A stretch of 64,000 nt of DNA from Acetobacteraceae bacterium AT-5844. Its GTDB lineage: Bacteria > Pseudomonadota > Alphaproteobacteria > Acetobacterales > Acetobacteraceae. The stretch is taken from contig JH599934.1 of assembly GCA_000245075.1 (NCBI GenBank), positions 54,476 through 118,475 on the forward strand. Reading direction: 5' to 3'. Shown in pieces: positions 1 to 8,062 of the stretch. Below the pieces are notes generated by a model. That model was not told where the DNA came from, did no database searches, and was given only the letters and a program-made list of their open reading frames with translations. Within the stretch, counting starts at the first letter, position 1, and each line of letters opens with the position of its first letter. The translations under genes were made by a program, and so were the position numbers.

Positions 1-65
1 GTGCAATAGAGAGACGCTAAAGGCAAGCGACAACAGAGTGTCGGCTCCGGACGAGCCGGGCCGGT

Positions 66-1175
66 CTATGGATTGTATCCCTCTGCGAACCACTTGGACA
101 CAGCCTCGATCTGTGCTGGCGTGAGGCGGTTCGCAACCGCTTCCATGACAGCGCCGGATCGGCCACCACGCACGCCCTGGCGCCAGGCATGGAGTTGCGC
201 GGCAAGGTAGGTGGCGTGCTGGCCTTCCAGGCGGGGCAGGGCCGGATTGCGGGCCACGCCATCCGCACCATGGCAGGACAGGCAGGCAGGCACCTGCTGA
301 GCAGGAATGCCCTCTCGCGCAATGCGCTCCCCTTCGTCCGCCGCCGATGCGGCCTGGGCCGCTGGGCGCACGGGGCGAGGCTGGGATGCGTAATGTGCCG
401 CAAGATCGCGGAGCTGCTGTTCGCTGACCCTGGAAGCCGCCGGCTGCATAATGCCGCTCTGCCGCGCGCCGCTGGCGAAATCCTTCAAGGTCGCCAGCAG
501 ATAGGCCTCGGATTGGCCGGCGATGATGGGGAAAGCGTCCCCATCTCGCCCCATTCCGTCACGGCCGTGGCAACTGGCGCAGCCTGACAGGACTCCACCA
601 TTGGGCATGGCCAGTGCATCCATTCCCGCTTGCGCCCCCTGTGGCCGATGTGCTGCCTCCTCGCCATGGGCCAGCGTGCGATAGGCTTCCGGCGAGAGTT
701 CGGGCATTGCGCGCAGGAAAGCCACCACGCTCCAGATTTCGTCGGAACGGCTGGGCACGATCCAGCCCGGCATGCCGGTAAAACGCACGCCATGCTGCAC
801 GATCCGGAAAAGTTCACTGTCGCTCCAGGGGGCCATGCCTTTGGAAAAATCCGGCGGAAACGGGGTACTTTGCTGAATAACGGGGTTCTGCGGCTCGCCC
901 GGCGCGCCGTGGCAGGCAGCGCATCCGACAGCGTAGTGGCCGGCTCCGCGTGCCAGCAACGCGCGGTCATCCAGGTCGGGGGGTGTGCCCACGCTGGTCA
1001 TGGCATAGGTGCGGATGGAATTGCGCATCACCCAGTGCAGGAACCAGTCGGTCGCCGCCCAGTGACCCCCGGTGGCGGCGACATTGAAAAGCCCGGACCA
1101 GGCGAAGAGCATGCCGCCCAGCAACAGGACGCACAGCGCGGCAGCGACCCGGCGAAGAGTGAGGCGTATGGTCAT
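66..1175 (-). CDS. Triheme c-type cytochrome of the oxidase operon
   Basis: 369 aa periplasmic electron-transfer protein. An N-terminal hydrophobic anchor or signal (about residues 8-28) is followed by three cytochrome c domains, with CxxCH haem sites at C85-H89, C199-H203 and C298-H302. The last two domains resemble the tandem c4/c553 type. Its start overlaps the stop of the CtaG-like gene (ATGA), so it is translated as the last gene of the ctaC-ctaDE operon and is probably an electron donor to that oxidase. The haem sites are seen; the partner is inferred. Confidence 0.88.
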   Translation of the reverse strand: MTIRLTLRRVAAALCVLLLGGMLFAWSGLFNVAATGGHWAATDWFLHWVMRNSIRTYAMTSVGTPPDLDDRALLARGAGHYAVGCAACHGAPGEPQNPVIQQSTPFPPDFSKGMAPWSDSELFRIVQHGVRFTGMPGWIVPSRSDEIWSVVAFLRAMPELSPEAYRTLAHGEEAAHRPQGAQAGMDALAMPNGGVLSGCASCHGRDGMGRDGDAFPIIAGQSEAYLLATLKDFASGARQSGIMQPAASRVSEQQLRDLAAHYASQPRPVRPAAQAASAADEGERIAREGIPAQQVPACLSCHGADGVARNPALPRLEGQHATYLAAQLHAWRQGVRGGRSGAVMEAVANRLTPAQIEAVSKWFAEGYNP

Positions 1176-1768
1176 GACAGCTCTCCCCGGCGGCCGAGCA
1201 GCCTGGCGGCCAGGGCGAGGCCGCCCACCAGATAGGTGGCGCCGCCGAAGAGCAGCATGATCACCCCGCCGATCGCCTGATCGGTGAGCGCGTGTTCAGG
1301 CGCCACATGGCCGTGGGTGAAAAGGGCGCGCGGCGCAAGGGTCAGCAGGACACCAAGCAACGTCATATGCATCGAGGTCAGCAACAGTGCGAGAATGCCG
1401 GCTGCCTGGCGGGCGGGGTCCTGCCGCAGGCATGCCAGCCAGAGGAGCAGCCCCGCCAGGAGGAAACTGCCCTGCTCGAGCACCGCGACCCAGGCAACGT
1501 GCCTTGCGGCATCATGGGTGGCGGGAAGATGCCAGCCCCAGACCACGGCAAATTCGATGGCCGAGGCGCCGATCGGCCCCGGCCAGCCCCAGGGCTGCCG
1601 GGGAAAGCGCTGGACCAGGGCCAATGCGATGAGCGGGCTGGCGACGGCGACCACCGCCATATGCACCACCATTGCCGCGGTGAAGGAGTGGCCCAGCCAA
1701 GCCGTCACTGCTCCGCCCCAGGCGAGGGCCAGTACGAGGAGGCCGGCGGCGAGGCTTGCCTTCTCCAT
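1172..1768 (-). CDS. Caa3-type CtaG family oxidase assembly protein
   Basis: About 198 aa polytopic membrane protein of the Caa3_CtaG family, associated with CuA/CuB maturation of caa3-type oxidases. It shows roughly five to six hydrophobic segments and the family's histidine pattern (GHSF near the N-terminus, WGWHLP, SMHMTLLG). I chose the ATG at 1768, which overlaps the upstream stop as TGATG and has AGGA nine bases upstream. A TTG nine bases further upstream also lies in frame. It is not the Cox11-type CtaG. Confidence 0.82.
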   Translation of the reverse strand: MEKASLAAGLLVLALAWGGAVTAWLGHSFTAAMVVHMAVVAVASPLIALALVQRFPRQPWGWPGPIGASAIEFAVVWGWHLPATHDAARHVAWVAVLEQGSFLLAGLLLWLACLRQDPARQAAGILALLLTSMHMTLLGVLLTLAPRALFTHGHVAPEHALTDQAIGGVIMLLFGGATYLVGGLALAARLLGRRGELS

Positions 1769-2175
1769 CAGCGGCAATCCTGAATAAGGAAGGCAGGGAG
1801 GGCGATGAAGATGACGCTGACGAAGCTGAGGCCCGAAAGCAGCAGCGTCGCATAGCCGAGAAAGCGCTGCCGGTCCTCGTCCGTTGGCTGGTCGTGGGGA
1901 GGATCCTCGATGCCGAAGCCCCAGTGCCGCCAGGCTTGCCGCGCGGAGATCCCGATGAGTATGAGCGCTATAATCGTGGCCACCGCGATCGTCAGCCGAA
2001 GCGGCTCAAGCGAGGCCAGAATCTGTCCCGTTCCGGGTCGGTTCAGGTTGACGCTTGCGAACTTCGCGCAGGTGACCGCAGCGGCCACGTAGCAGAAGAG
2101 GAAATGCAGCGCCCAGACAGCGGGCGGCATCAGCAGCGTCCAAAGGTCAGCCTTGTCACGCAGGCGAAGCACCAT
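1768..2175 (-). CDS. Small membrane protein of the oxidase operon
   Basis: 135 aa protein with about three transmembrane segments (residues 15-36, 60-79 and 108-131) and a charged loop at about 88-106. It lies 11 bases after the ctaD-ctaE fusion with a strong GAGGAGG ribosome site. Position and size suggest an accessory or subunit IV-like component of the oxidase, but I recognise no motif. A longer in-frame reading exists upstream, but it lies antiframe to the fusion gene and is rejected. Confidence 0.75.
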   Translation of the reverse strand: MVLRLRDKADLWTLLMPPAVWALHFLFCYVAAAVTCAKFASVNLNRPGTGQILASLEPLRLTIAVATIIALILIGISARQAWRHWGFGIEDPPHDQPTDEDRQRFLGYATLLLSGLSFVSVIFIALPAFLIQDCR

Positions 2176-2186
2176 GGCGTTCCTCC

Positions 2187-4715
2187 TCAGGCTACAAGAG
2201 GGACCAGGGCGACGACGGCGATCGTCGTGAGGCCCGTGAGCGCCGCGAAATGCCAGTAGAGGACGACGTTGTGGATATCGATGTCCCAGCGCGCCGTCAG
2301 CTTTCCGGCCAGGCTGCCGGCAAGGCAGTAGCCCTGCATCAGAACGCCCAGCACCAGATGCAGCGCCGTCCAGATGAGCAGCACCCAGACCGTCGCGGTA
2401 TAGGCGTGCTCGGTCGGGTTCAGCCCGGCCTGCCAGGGTGCCCAGAGCATTGCCGCGGCACTGCCCAACGCAAGCACGGCGGACAGGATGAGCGCCCAGC
2501 GCAACCCGTTTGCATGGTCGGCGCCGTTGCGGGCGCGGGCGAGCAGCATGCCGCCCCAGGCACCACCCAGCAGCAGCAGGGCGATCGCTGGCCAGAGAAG
2601 GCCGGGGCCAAGCGGCGCGCCATCCGGGCCCGGCGGCGGAAAGACCGGGCTGATGGTCCAGTAATAGAAATACGCGAAGACAAGGCTGATGAAGGCCGTC
2701 ATGTCCCCGAACATGGTGATGAACATGGCCCACCAGCCGACGGATTTATGGCCGGAGACATAGAGCGGGAGACGCAGGCCGCGCCCTACATCCTTACTGT
2801 CCTGGCGATCAGGAATCAGGGCGGTACCGCGCCAAAGCCAGACCATGATCGCGCCGACACCGGCGAGGCCGATTACCAGCGAGAACCAGTAAAGATGGAA
2901 GGCGGTGCCGATGAAGCTCGCGCCGATCAGCGCCGCGCAGATCATGGGCAGGAAGCTGTTGCCGGGAACGCGCAGACATTGCTCCGCTTCGCCGTCCAGC
3001 ACGGAGGTAACCAGCGTCTCGCGCTGTCCTTCTTCGGCGTCCGGCAGGTACCAGCGCCCTTCGCCGACTTCGCGGGCAAGCTTGGGCTGGTCCCAGAGCG
3101 GATAGCGGGACCGGACCTCGGGTACGCTACGGAAACCGTATTCAGGGGCGGGGAGGGGCGATATCCACTCCAGGGTGCCGGCGTTCCAGGGGTTCCCCTC
3201 TATCGCGGCGCGCTTACGCAGACCAAACAGGAAATCCCAGACGACGAGCAGGACACCAAATGCAAAGATGAAGGCGCCCACGGAAGAGATAAGGTTCAGC
3301 CAGTCCCAGCCCAGCCCGCTGGGATAGGAGAAGATCCGCCGCGGCATGCCGCGCAGGCCGGTGAAGTGCATCGGCAGGAAGGCGATGTTGAAGCCGGAGA
3401 ACATCAGCCAGAAGACCCAGCGGCCCAGCCGGTCGGATAATTTCTTACCGGTCACGAGCGGAGCGTAGTAGTAGGCGCCGGCGATGAGGGGAAAGAGCAT
3501 GCCGCCCACCAGCGTGTAGTGCAGATGGGCCACCACGAAGTAGCTGTCATGGGCCTGCCAGTCGAAAGGCGCGATGGCCACCATGACACCTGTCAGCCCC
3601 CCAAAGACAAAGATGGCGAGTGAACCGGCGGCGAAGAGCATGGGCGTGGAGAAGATGACCCGCCCGGCGAGCATCGTCGCGACGAAGACAAAAATCTGCA
3701 CGCCGGTCGGGATGGCGACCGCTTCCGATGCCGCCGAGAAGAAGCCAAGAGAGATGGAGGGCAAGCCGGTGGTGAACATGTGGTGCACCCACAGGCCAAA
3801 GCTGAGAAAGCCTGTGCCCACCGCCGCGAGGACCACCCAGGAGTAGCCGATGATCGGCCGGCGGGAGAAGGTCGGCACTATCATCGCCATGAGGGCGATG
3901 GAGGGCAGGAAGATGATGTAGACCTCGGGGTGGCCGAAGATCCAGAACAGGTGCTGCCAGAGCAGAGGATCACCGCCACGGGCCGCATCGAAGAAGGGCC
4001 AGTCCGCCATGCGCTCTAGTTCAAAGAGGATGTCGCCGGCGATCAAGGGCGGGAAGGCGAACAGGATCATGCCGCCGACGATCAGCACGTACCAGCAATA
4101 GAGCGGCATGGTGTTGATGCGCATGCCGGGCGGCCGGCATTTCAGCACGCCCACAATCAGCTCAACGGCGGCGGCGATGGACGCCACCTCGATGAAGGAC
4201 AGGCCCAGAAGCCAGATATCGGCGCCGATGCCGGTGAGTTGCGTGTCCGTCGTCAGCGGCGGGTACATGAACCAGCCGCCATCGGGCGCGGCGTTGAAGA
4301 AGATCGAGCCGCAGACGAAGACGCCGCCGATGAAGAAGCACCAGTAGCCGAAGGCCGAGAGCCGGGGGAAGGGCAGGTCCCGCGCGCCCAGCATGGTCGG
4401 CAGCAGCAGGATGGCAACCGCCTCGAAGATGGGCACGGCGAAGAGGAACATCATCACCGTGCCGTGCAGGGTGAAGACCTGGTTGAAGAGCTGTGGGGAC
4501 AGAAAGCTGTTGTCGGGGACGGCGAGCTGCACCCGCATCAGCAGCGCCAATGCGCCGGCGAACAGGAAGAAGACGAAGGCCGTGACGGTATACCAGCGGC
4601 CGACCTCTGTGTTGTTGACGGCGGACCAATAGCGCCAGCCGGGCGGAGAGGCCCAGACGGTCTTCAGACGTTCTTCCTGGGCGGCACGGCGCCCCGCGTC
4701 ATTGGCGTGGGTCAT
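2187..4715 (-). CDS. ctaD: Cytochrome c oxidase subunit I-III fusion (CtaD-CtaE)
   Basis: 842 aa fusion of haem-copper oxidase subunit I (about 1-600) and subunit III (about 640-842). It would reduce O2 to water and pump protons in the inner membrane. Visible ligands are H84 and H399 (haem a), H397 (haem a3), and H262, H311 and H312 (CuB); the crosslink tyrosine is Y266 and the D-channel glutamate E264 in GHPEVY. The D-channel entry aspartate D113 is kept. Two positions differ from canonical A-type enzymes: the K-channel lysine of the PTGxK motif is Q340, and the Asn-Asn pair after FPR is Ser-Ala (120-121). The ATG at 4715 overlaps the ctaC stop (ATGA); upstream sequence in this frame is antiframe to ctaC. 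Confidence 0.93.
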   Translation of the reverse strand: MTHANDAGRRAAQEERLKTVWASPPGWRYWSAVNNTEVGRWYTVTAFVFFLFAGALALLMRVQLAVPDNSFLSPQLFNQVFTLHGTVMMFLFAVPIFEAVAILLLPTMLGARDLPFPRLSAFGYWCFFIGGVFVCGSIFFNAAPDGGWFMYPPLTTDTQLTGIGADIWLLGLSFIEVASIAAAVELIVGVLKCRPPGMRINTMPLYCWYVLIVGGMILFAFPPLIAGDILFELERMADWPFFDAARGGDPLLWQHLFWIFGHPEVYIIFLPSIALMAMIVPTFSRRPIIGYSWVVLAAVGTGFLSFGLWVHHMFTTGLPSISLGFFSAASEAVAIPTGVQIFVFVATMLAGRVIFSTPMLFAAGSLAIFVFGGLTGVMVAIAPFDWQAHDSYFVVAHLHYTLVGGMLFPLIAGAYYYAPLVTGKKLSDRLGRWVFWLMFSGFNIAFLPMHFTGLRGMPRRIFSYPSGLGWDWLNLISSVGAFIFAFGVLLVVWDFLFGLRKRAAIEGNPWNAGTLEWISPLPAPEYGFRSVPEVRSRYPLWDQPKLAREVGEGRWYLPDAEEGQRETLVTSVLDGEAEQCLRVPGNSFLPMICAALIGASFIGTAFHLYWFSLVIGLAGVGAIMVWLWRGTALIPDRQDSKDVGRGLRLPLYVSGHKSVGWWAMFITMFGDMTAFISLVFAYFYYWTISPVFPPPGPDGAPLGPGLLWPAIALLLLGGAWGGMLLARARNGADHANGLRWALILSAVLALGSAAAMLWAPWQAGLNPTEHAYTATVWVLLIWTALHLVLGVLMQGYCLAGSLAGKLTARWDIDIHNVVLYWHFAALTGLTTIAVVALVPLVA

Positions 4716-5704
4716 AGTGCCTCCAGCCAACGGGCGATGTCGGCGCTGTCCGAGGGTGGCAGATGAGTGAAGGACGGCATCCGTGCGCCGGGCTTGATGT
4801 CGGCCGGGTCCCGGATGAAGCGCTCGATGCTTGCGGCGTCGTTCGGCAGGGTGCCGGCAGCGAGGCTTGGCCGTTCCGAGAGCCGGGTCAGGTCTGGGCC
4901 GATCCGGCCTCGCGCTGGGGTGCCCTGTACCGTGTGGCAAGCGTTGCACCCATGGGCCAGGAAAAGCGCCTGGCCAGGGTGCGGTGGGGGGGCGGTGGCC
5001 GTGCGGCGCTGCTGGGCCCATTCGTCGAAGGCTGCTGGCTCCAGGACCGCCACCTCCAGATTCATCAGGCCGTGGGAGGTGCCGCAGAACTCCGCGCACG
5101 CACCGCGGAAGCGCCCGCTCTGCGTTGGCTCCAGCACCAGCCTGTTGGTGGTGCCGGGGATCATGTCCATCTTGCCGCCCAGGGGCGGAATCCAGAAGGA
5201 ATGGATGACGTCCTGCGCCGTCAGCACGAATTCCGTTCGCACCCCGCGCGGCAGGCGCACCTCATTGGCGCTGTCGATGCGGGCGCCATCCGGGAATTCG
5301 TAACTGACGCGCCACCAGAACTGCTCGCCCTGGACATGGATGCGGAGGGCCTCCCCCGGTGCCCTGAGCGCGGGCATGAGCCGAAGCCCGAATACGAGCA
5401 GCACGGCCAGAAGAATGGTGGGAAGGAGGGCTCCGCAGATCAGGATGAAGCGGCCCGCCTTCCGATCGGACCATGGCTGCGCCCGCTGCCGGCCGGCATA
5501 GGCGGCAATCGCCATGACCGCAGCCCAGATGACGGCCGCAGCTCCCAGCATCCACCAGAAGAGAGAACCGACAATGCGGGCCTCGCTGCCGGCCGGATCC
5601 AGCGCCGATTGCGGACCAGAGCAGCCGGCGAACAAAATCAATGGCAGCCATGGACCCAAGGCACGGCAAATTCTGGGCGAGCTGAAAGCTAACCAAACGT
5701 TCAT
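4712..5704 (-). CDS. ctaC: Cytochrome c oxidase subunit II fused to cytochrome c (CtaC)
   Basis: 330 aa subunit II of a caa3-like oxidase. A signal segment ends in a lipobox-like FAGC (C28), followed by two transmembrane helices (about 46-70 and 87-108) and a cupredoxin domain. The CuA ligands are H168, C203, E205, C207, H211 and M214. A fused C-terminal cytochrome c domain carries C253-x2-C256-H257 with a likely M309 axial ligand. I start at the ATG at 5704 because it places the signal peptide at the N-terminus; an in-frame start at 5770 would add 22 residues. First gene of the operon; its stop overlaps the ctaDE start. Confidence 0.92.
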   Translation of the reverse strand: MNVWLAFSSPRICRALGPWLPLILFAGCSGPQSALDPAGSEARIVGSLFWWMLGAAAVIWAAVMAIAAYAGRQRAQPWSDRKAGRFILICGALLPTILLAVLLVFGLRLMPALRAPGEALRIHVQGEQFWWRVSYEFPDGARIDSANEVRLPRGVRTEFVLTAQDVIHSFWIPPLGGKMDMIPGTTNRLVLEPTQSGRFRGACAEFCGTSHGLMNLEVAVLEPAAFDEWAQQRRTATAPPPHPGQALFLAHGCNACHTVQGTPARGRIGPDLTRLSERPSLAAGTLPNDAASIERFIRDPADIKPGARMPSFTHLPPSDSADIARWLEAL

Positions 5705-5786
5705 GAAGCCCCCGTCGAGGCCGAGAACGCAGGCACTCCGCGCGGGTTGCCGCGCGGCTTGAGCTTTCACGACTTATAATGTGACT

Positions 5787-5809
5787 CCCGCCGCCGAGCC
5801 GGCGGCGGG
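5787..5809 (-). terminator. GC-rich hairpin after the Bug gene
   Basis: Perfect 9-bp stem (CCCGCCGCC at 5787-5795, GGCGGCGGG at 5801-5809) with a 5-base loop, just downstream of the Bug gene stop on the minus strand and upstream of ctaC. No U-tract follows, so termination is plausible but unproven. Confidence 0.5.
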
Positions 5810-5826
5810 TCGTCTAGGCTACCGGC

Positions 5827-6825
5827 TCAGCCATCCGCGCGAATATTGGCGGCACGTGCAACCTCGCCCCAGCGGGCATGGTCGCGCTTCACCCGGGCGT
5901 CGAATTCCTCGGCGGTGCCGCCGCCGGGCTCGTCGCCCTGGCCGGTGATGCGCTCCCGCACCGTCGGATCAGCCAAGGCGGTGTTGAGGGCCGCGTTGAT
6001 GCGCTGAATGACCTCGGGCGGCGTGCCCTTGGGAGCGGACAGGCCGATCCAGCTCGTGATGTTGAAGTCCTGCACCCCCAGCTCGGCGGCCGTCGGGATA
6101 TCCGGGAAGGCGGGGGCGCGATGCTGGCCGGTGACGAGCAGGCCACGGACCTGGCCCGCCTTCAGGAATGGCGCGACGACCGAGGCCGCGTCGAAGAGGG
6201 CCGGGAAGCGGCCGGCGATGAAGTCCTGCATGGCGGGGCCACTGCCGCGATAGGGAATGCTCTCCATCTGGGGGTTGCCGATGCGGGTGCGGAACAGCTC
6301 CATCGCGCAGTGAGACATGCTGCCGGCCGCGGCGGTGCCGTAATCGATCCCGCCCGGCTGGGCGCGGATCCAGGCAGCGAACTCCTCGACATTCTTTGCC
6401 GGTACCGAAGGATGCAGGCAGAGCACGAGCGAGCTTTGCAGCGCGAGGCCGATGGAGGTGAGCTCCAGCGGGTTGATGGTCATGCCCGGGAAGGTATGCG
6501 GGTTGATAGCCATCGAGCTGGAGTTGGCCGCCAGCAGCGTATAGCCGTCCGGCCGTGCACGGAGCACCGCCTCGGTACCGATATTGCCGCCGGCGCCACC
6601 GCGGTTATCGATGACCACCGTCTGGCCGAGGGCGGCCGACATGCCTTGCTGAATGACGCGGGCCGCGAAATCCGTCTGCCCGCCCGGCGGGAAGCCAACC
6701 ACCAGCGTGACGGGGCGGGCCGGCCAGGACTGTGCCCGGGCGAGATGCGGAGTCGCCAGGCCCAGGGCCAGACCGCCACCCAGCAGGGCGCGGCGGGTCG
6801 GGCGGGGAAAGTCGTTCTTGATCAT
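5827..6825 (-). CDS. Bug/TctC-family periplasmic solute-binding protein
   Basis: 332 aa. A twin-arginine-like N-terminus (RRALLGGG) and a signal peptide ending ARA-QSWP at about residue 31 lead into a tripartite tricarboxylate receptor domain, with the typical VVGFPPGGQTD, ENRGGAGG-like and DGYTLL motifs. It would bind a carboxylic acid for a TctAB carrier, but none is adjacent. The ATG at 6825 has GAGGA directly against it, which is unusually close. It is divergent from a LysR gene and shares a palindromic operator region with it, and an arabonate-type dehydratase operon follows that regulator, so a sugar acid is a reasonable ligand guess. Confidence 0.9.
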   Translation of the reverse strand: MIKNDFPRPTRRALLGGGLALGLATPHLARAQSWPARPVTLVVGFPPGGQTDFAARVIQQGMSAALGQTVVIDNRGGAGGNIGTEAVLRARPDGYTLLAANSSSMAINPHTFPGMTINPLELTSIGLALQSSLVLCLHPSVPAKNVEEFAAWIRAQPGGIDYGTAAAGSMSHCAMELFRTRIGNPQMESIPYRGSGPAMQDFIAGRFPALFDAASVVAPFLKAGQVRGLLVTGQHRAPAFPDIPTAAELGVQDFNITSWIGLSAPKGTPPEVIQRINAALNTALADPTVRERITGQGDEPGGGTAEEFDARVKRDHARWGEVARAANIRADG

Positions 6826-6942
6826 TCCTCGGTCTTTCTCGGACTTATCTTTTTCGGCTGATGCCGGCGGGGCGGCAGCAGGCCCGGGCGTATGGTTAAA
6901 AGCGGCCCGGCATGACCGTCCAGCGCAATATTGCGCCGCTCC

Positions 6943-6960
6943 CATACCGGAACTGGTATG
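6943..6960. promoter_or_regulatory. Candidate LysR operator between Bug gene and regulator
   Basis: Dyad CATACC-N6-GGTATG, a perfect 6-bp inverted repeat in the divergent region, seven bases before the LysR start. The same half-sites with the same spacing recur at 7945-7962. The T-N11-A form fits LysR-type boxes. Its closeness to the lysR start suggests autoregulation. Confidence 0.6.
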
Positions 6961-6967
6961 AGAGATC

Positions 6968-7936
6968 ATGCCCAAGAAGCCTTCTTCCCGTCCGCTGGCG
7001 GCTGACTGGTTCGTCCGCTCGCGGCTCAAGCTCCGCCATCTGCAATTGCTCTGTGCCCTTGGCGAGTTGCGGAACCTCAACCGCGCCGCGCAGAGCCTGG
7101 GCCTGACCCAGCCTGCCGCATCGCGACTGTTGGCGGAGTTGGAGGATATGGTTGGCGCCCCTGTCTTCGAGCGGCGGCCGCGCGGCGTGGAGCCGAACGA
7201 GCTCGGCGCGCTGCTGCTGCGCCATGCGGGGGTGGTGCTGCTGGAACTGCGCCAGGTGGCCACGGAGCTGAACGGGTTGCGCTCGGGCGCCGGCGGTGCC
7301 GTGGCTATCGGCGCCGTCACCGCCCCGGCGGTGGAGTGTGTGGCGCGCGCGGTCGAAATCCTGCAGGGGGAAGCTCCGGAACTCCGCATCACCGTTGAAG
7401 TGGAGCCCAGCGCACAGCTGGTGGACAGGTTGTTCAAGGGCCGGCTGGATCTGGCCCTGGCCCGGGTGCCGCCTGAGGTGGACATCTCGGCGCTGGAATA
7501 CCGGGAGGTGGGGGACGAAGCGCTGTGTCTTCTGGTGCGCGAGGGTCATCCGTTGCTGGGTCAATCACGTATCAGGCTGAAGGACCTCGTGGCCTTCACC
7601 TGGCTGCTGGAGCCGCCGGGCAGCCTGCTGCGGCATGCGGTGGAAATGCTGTTTGCCCGCCGGCAGCTCCCCATGCCTCCCCGGATCATCAATACCTCCT
7701 CCGTCCTGCTGAACCTGACCATGCTCAGCCGGGGGGAGGCGGTGTGCGTTGTCAGCGAGCCGGCGGCGGCCATGCTGGAAGCCCAGGGCAAATTCCGGCG
7801 CCTGCCACCGCTGCAGGATGAAGGAGCGCTCTCGGTCTCCGCTTACGGCCTCATCTGGCTCAGGGAGCGCCCTCTTTCACCAGCAGCCAGGCGGGTGATA
7901 GCCGTGCTGGAGCCCATGCTCTTCCCAGTTCTATGA
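6968..7936 (+). CDS. LysR-family transcriptional regulator
   Basis: 322 aa. An N-terminal winged helix-turn-helix (about 20-80, with the LNRAAQSLGLTQPAASRLL recognition region) is followed by a LysR substrate-binding domain (about 105-315). It is divergent from a Bug gene and upstream of the dehydratase pair, with matching palindromes on both sides, so it probably regulates both transcripts in response to a sugar acid. The ATG at 6968 has GAGAG immediately upstream. The ligand cannot be read from the sequence. Confidence 0.9.
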   Translation: MPKKPSSRPLAADWFVRSRLKLRHLQLLCALGELRNLNRAAQSLGLTQPAASRLLAELEDMVGAPVFERRPRGVEPNELGALLLRHAGVVLLELRQVATELNGLRSGAGGAVAIGAVTAPAVECVARAVEILQGEAPELRITVEVEPSAQLVDRLFKGRLDLALARVPPEVDISALEYREVGDEALCLLVREGHPLLGQSRIRLKDLVAFTWLLEPPGSLLRHAVEMLFARRQLPMPPRIINTSSVLLNLTMLSRGEAVCVVSEPAAAMLEAQGKFRRLPPLQDEGALSVSAYGLIWLRERPLSPAARRVIAVLEPMLFPVL

Positions 7937-7944
7937 GGCTTAAG

Positions 7945-7962
7945 CATATCATTTCCGGTATG
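7945..7962. promoter_or_regulatory. Second copy of the LysR operator, upstream of the dehydratase
   Basis: CATATC-N6-GGTATG, matching the dyad at 6943-6960 in sequence and spacing with one base changed (C to T). It lies in the 126-base gap between the regulator and the dehydratase, about 100 bases before the dehydratase start. A half-site, GATATG, follows at about 7990. Confidence 0.58.
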
Positions 7963-8062
7963 ATTCAGGCTGAATTTCGGTCTGGTTCGATATGAGAAGG
8001 CATGGCTAGCTGTGCCCCTGCCGGCCGGTGCCGGCCATTAAGCATGGGGAAAGGGACGCGCC

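Noticed and set aside
41..57. Hairpin in the first 65 bases
   Set aside because: A 6-bp stem without a U-run next to the triheme cytochrome stop; too weak and too close to the window edge to call a terminator.
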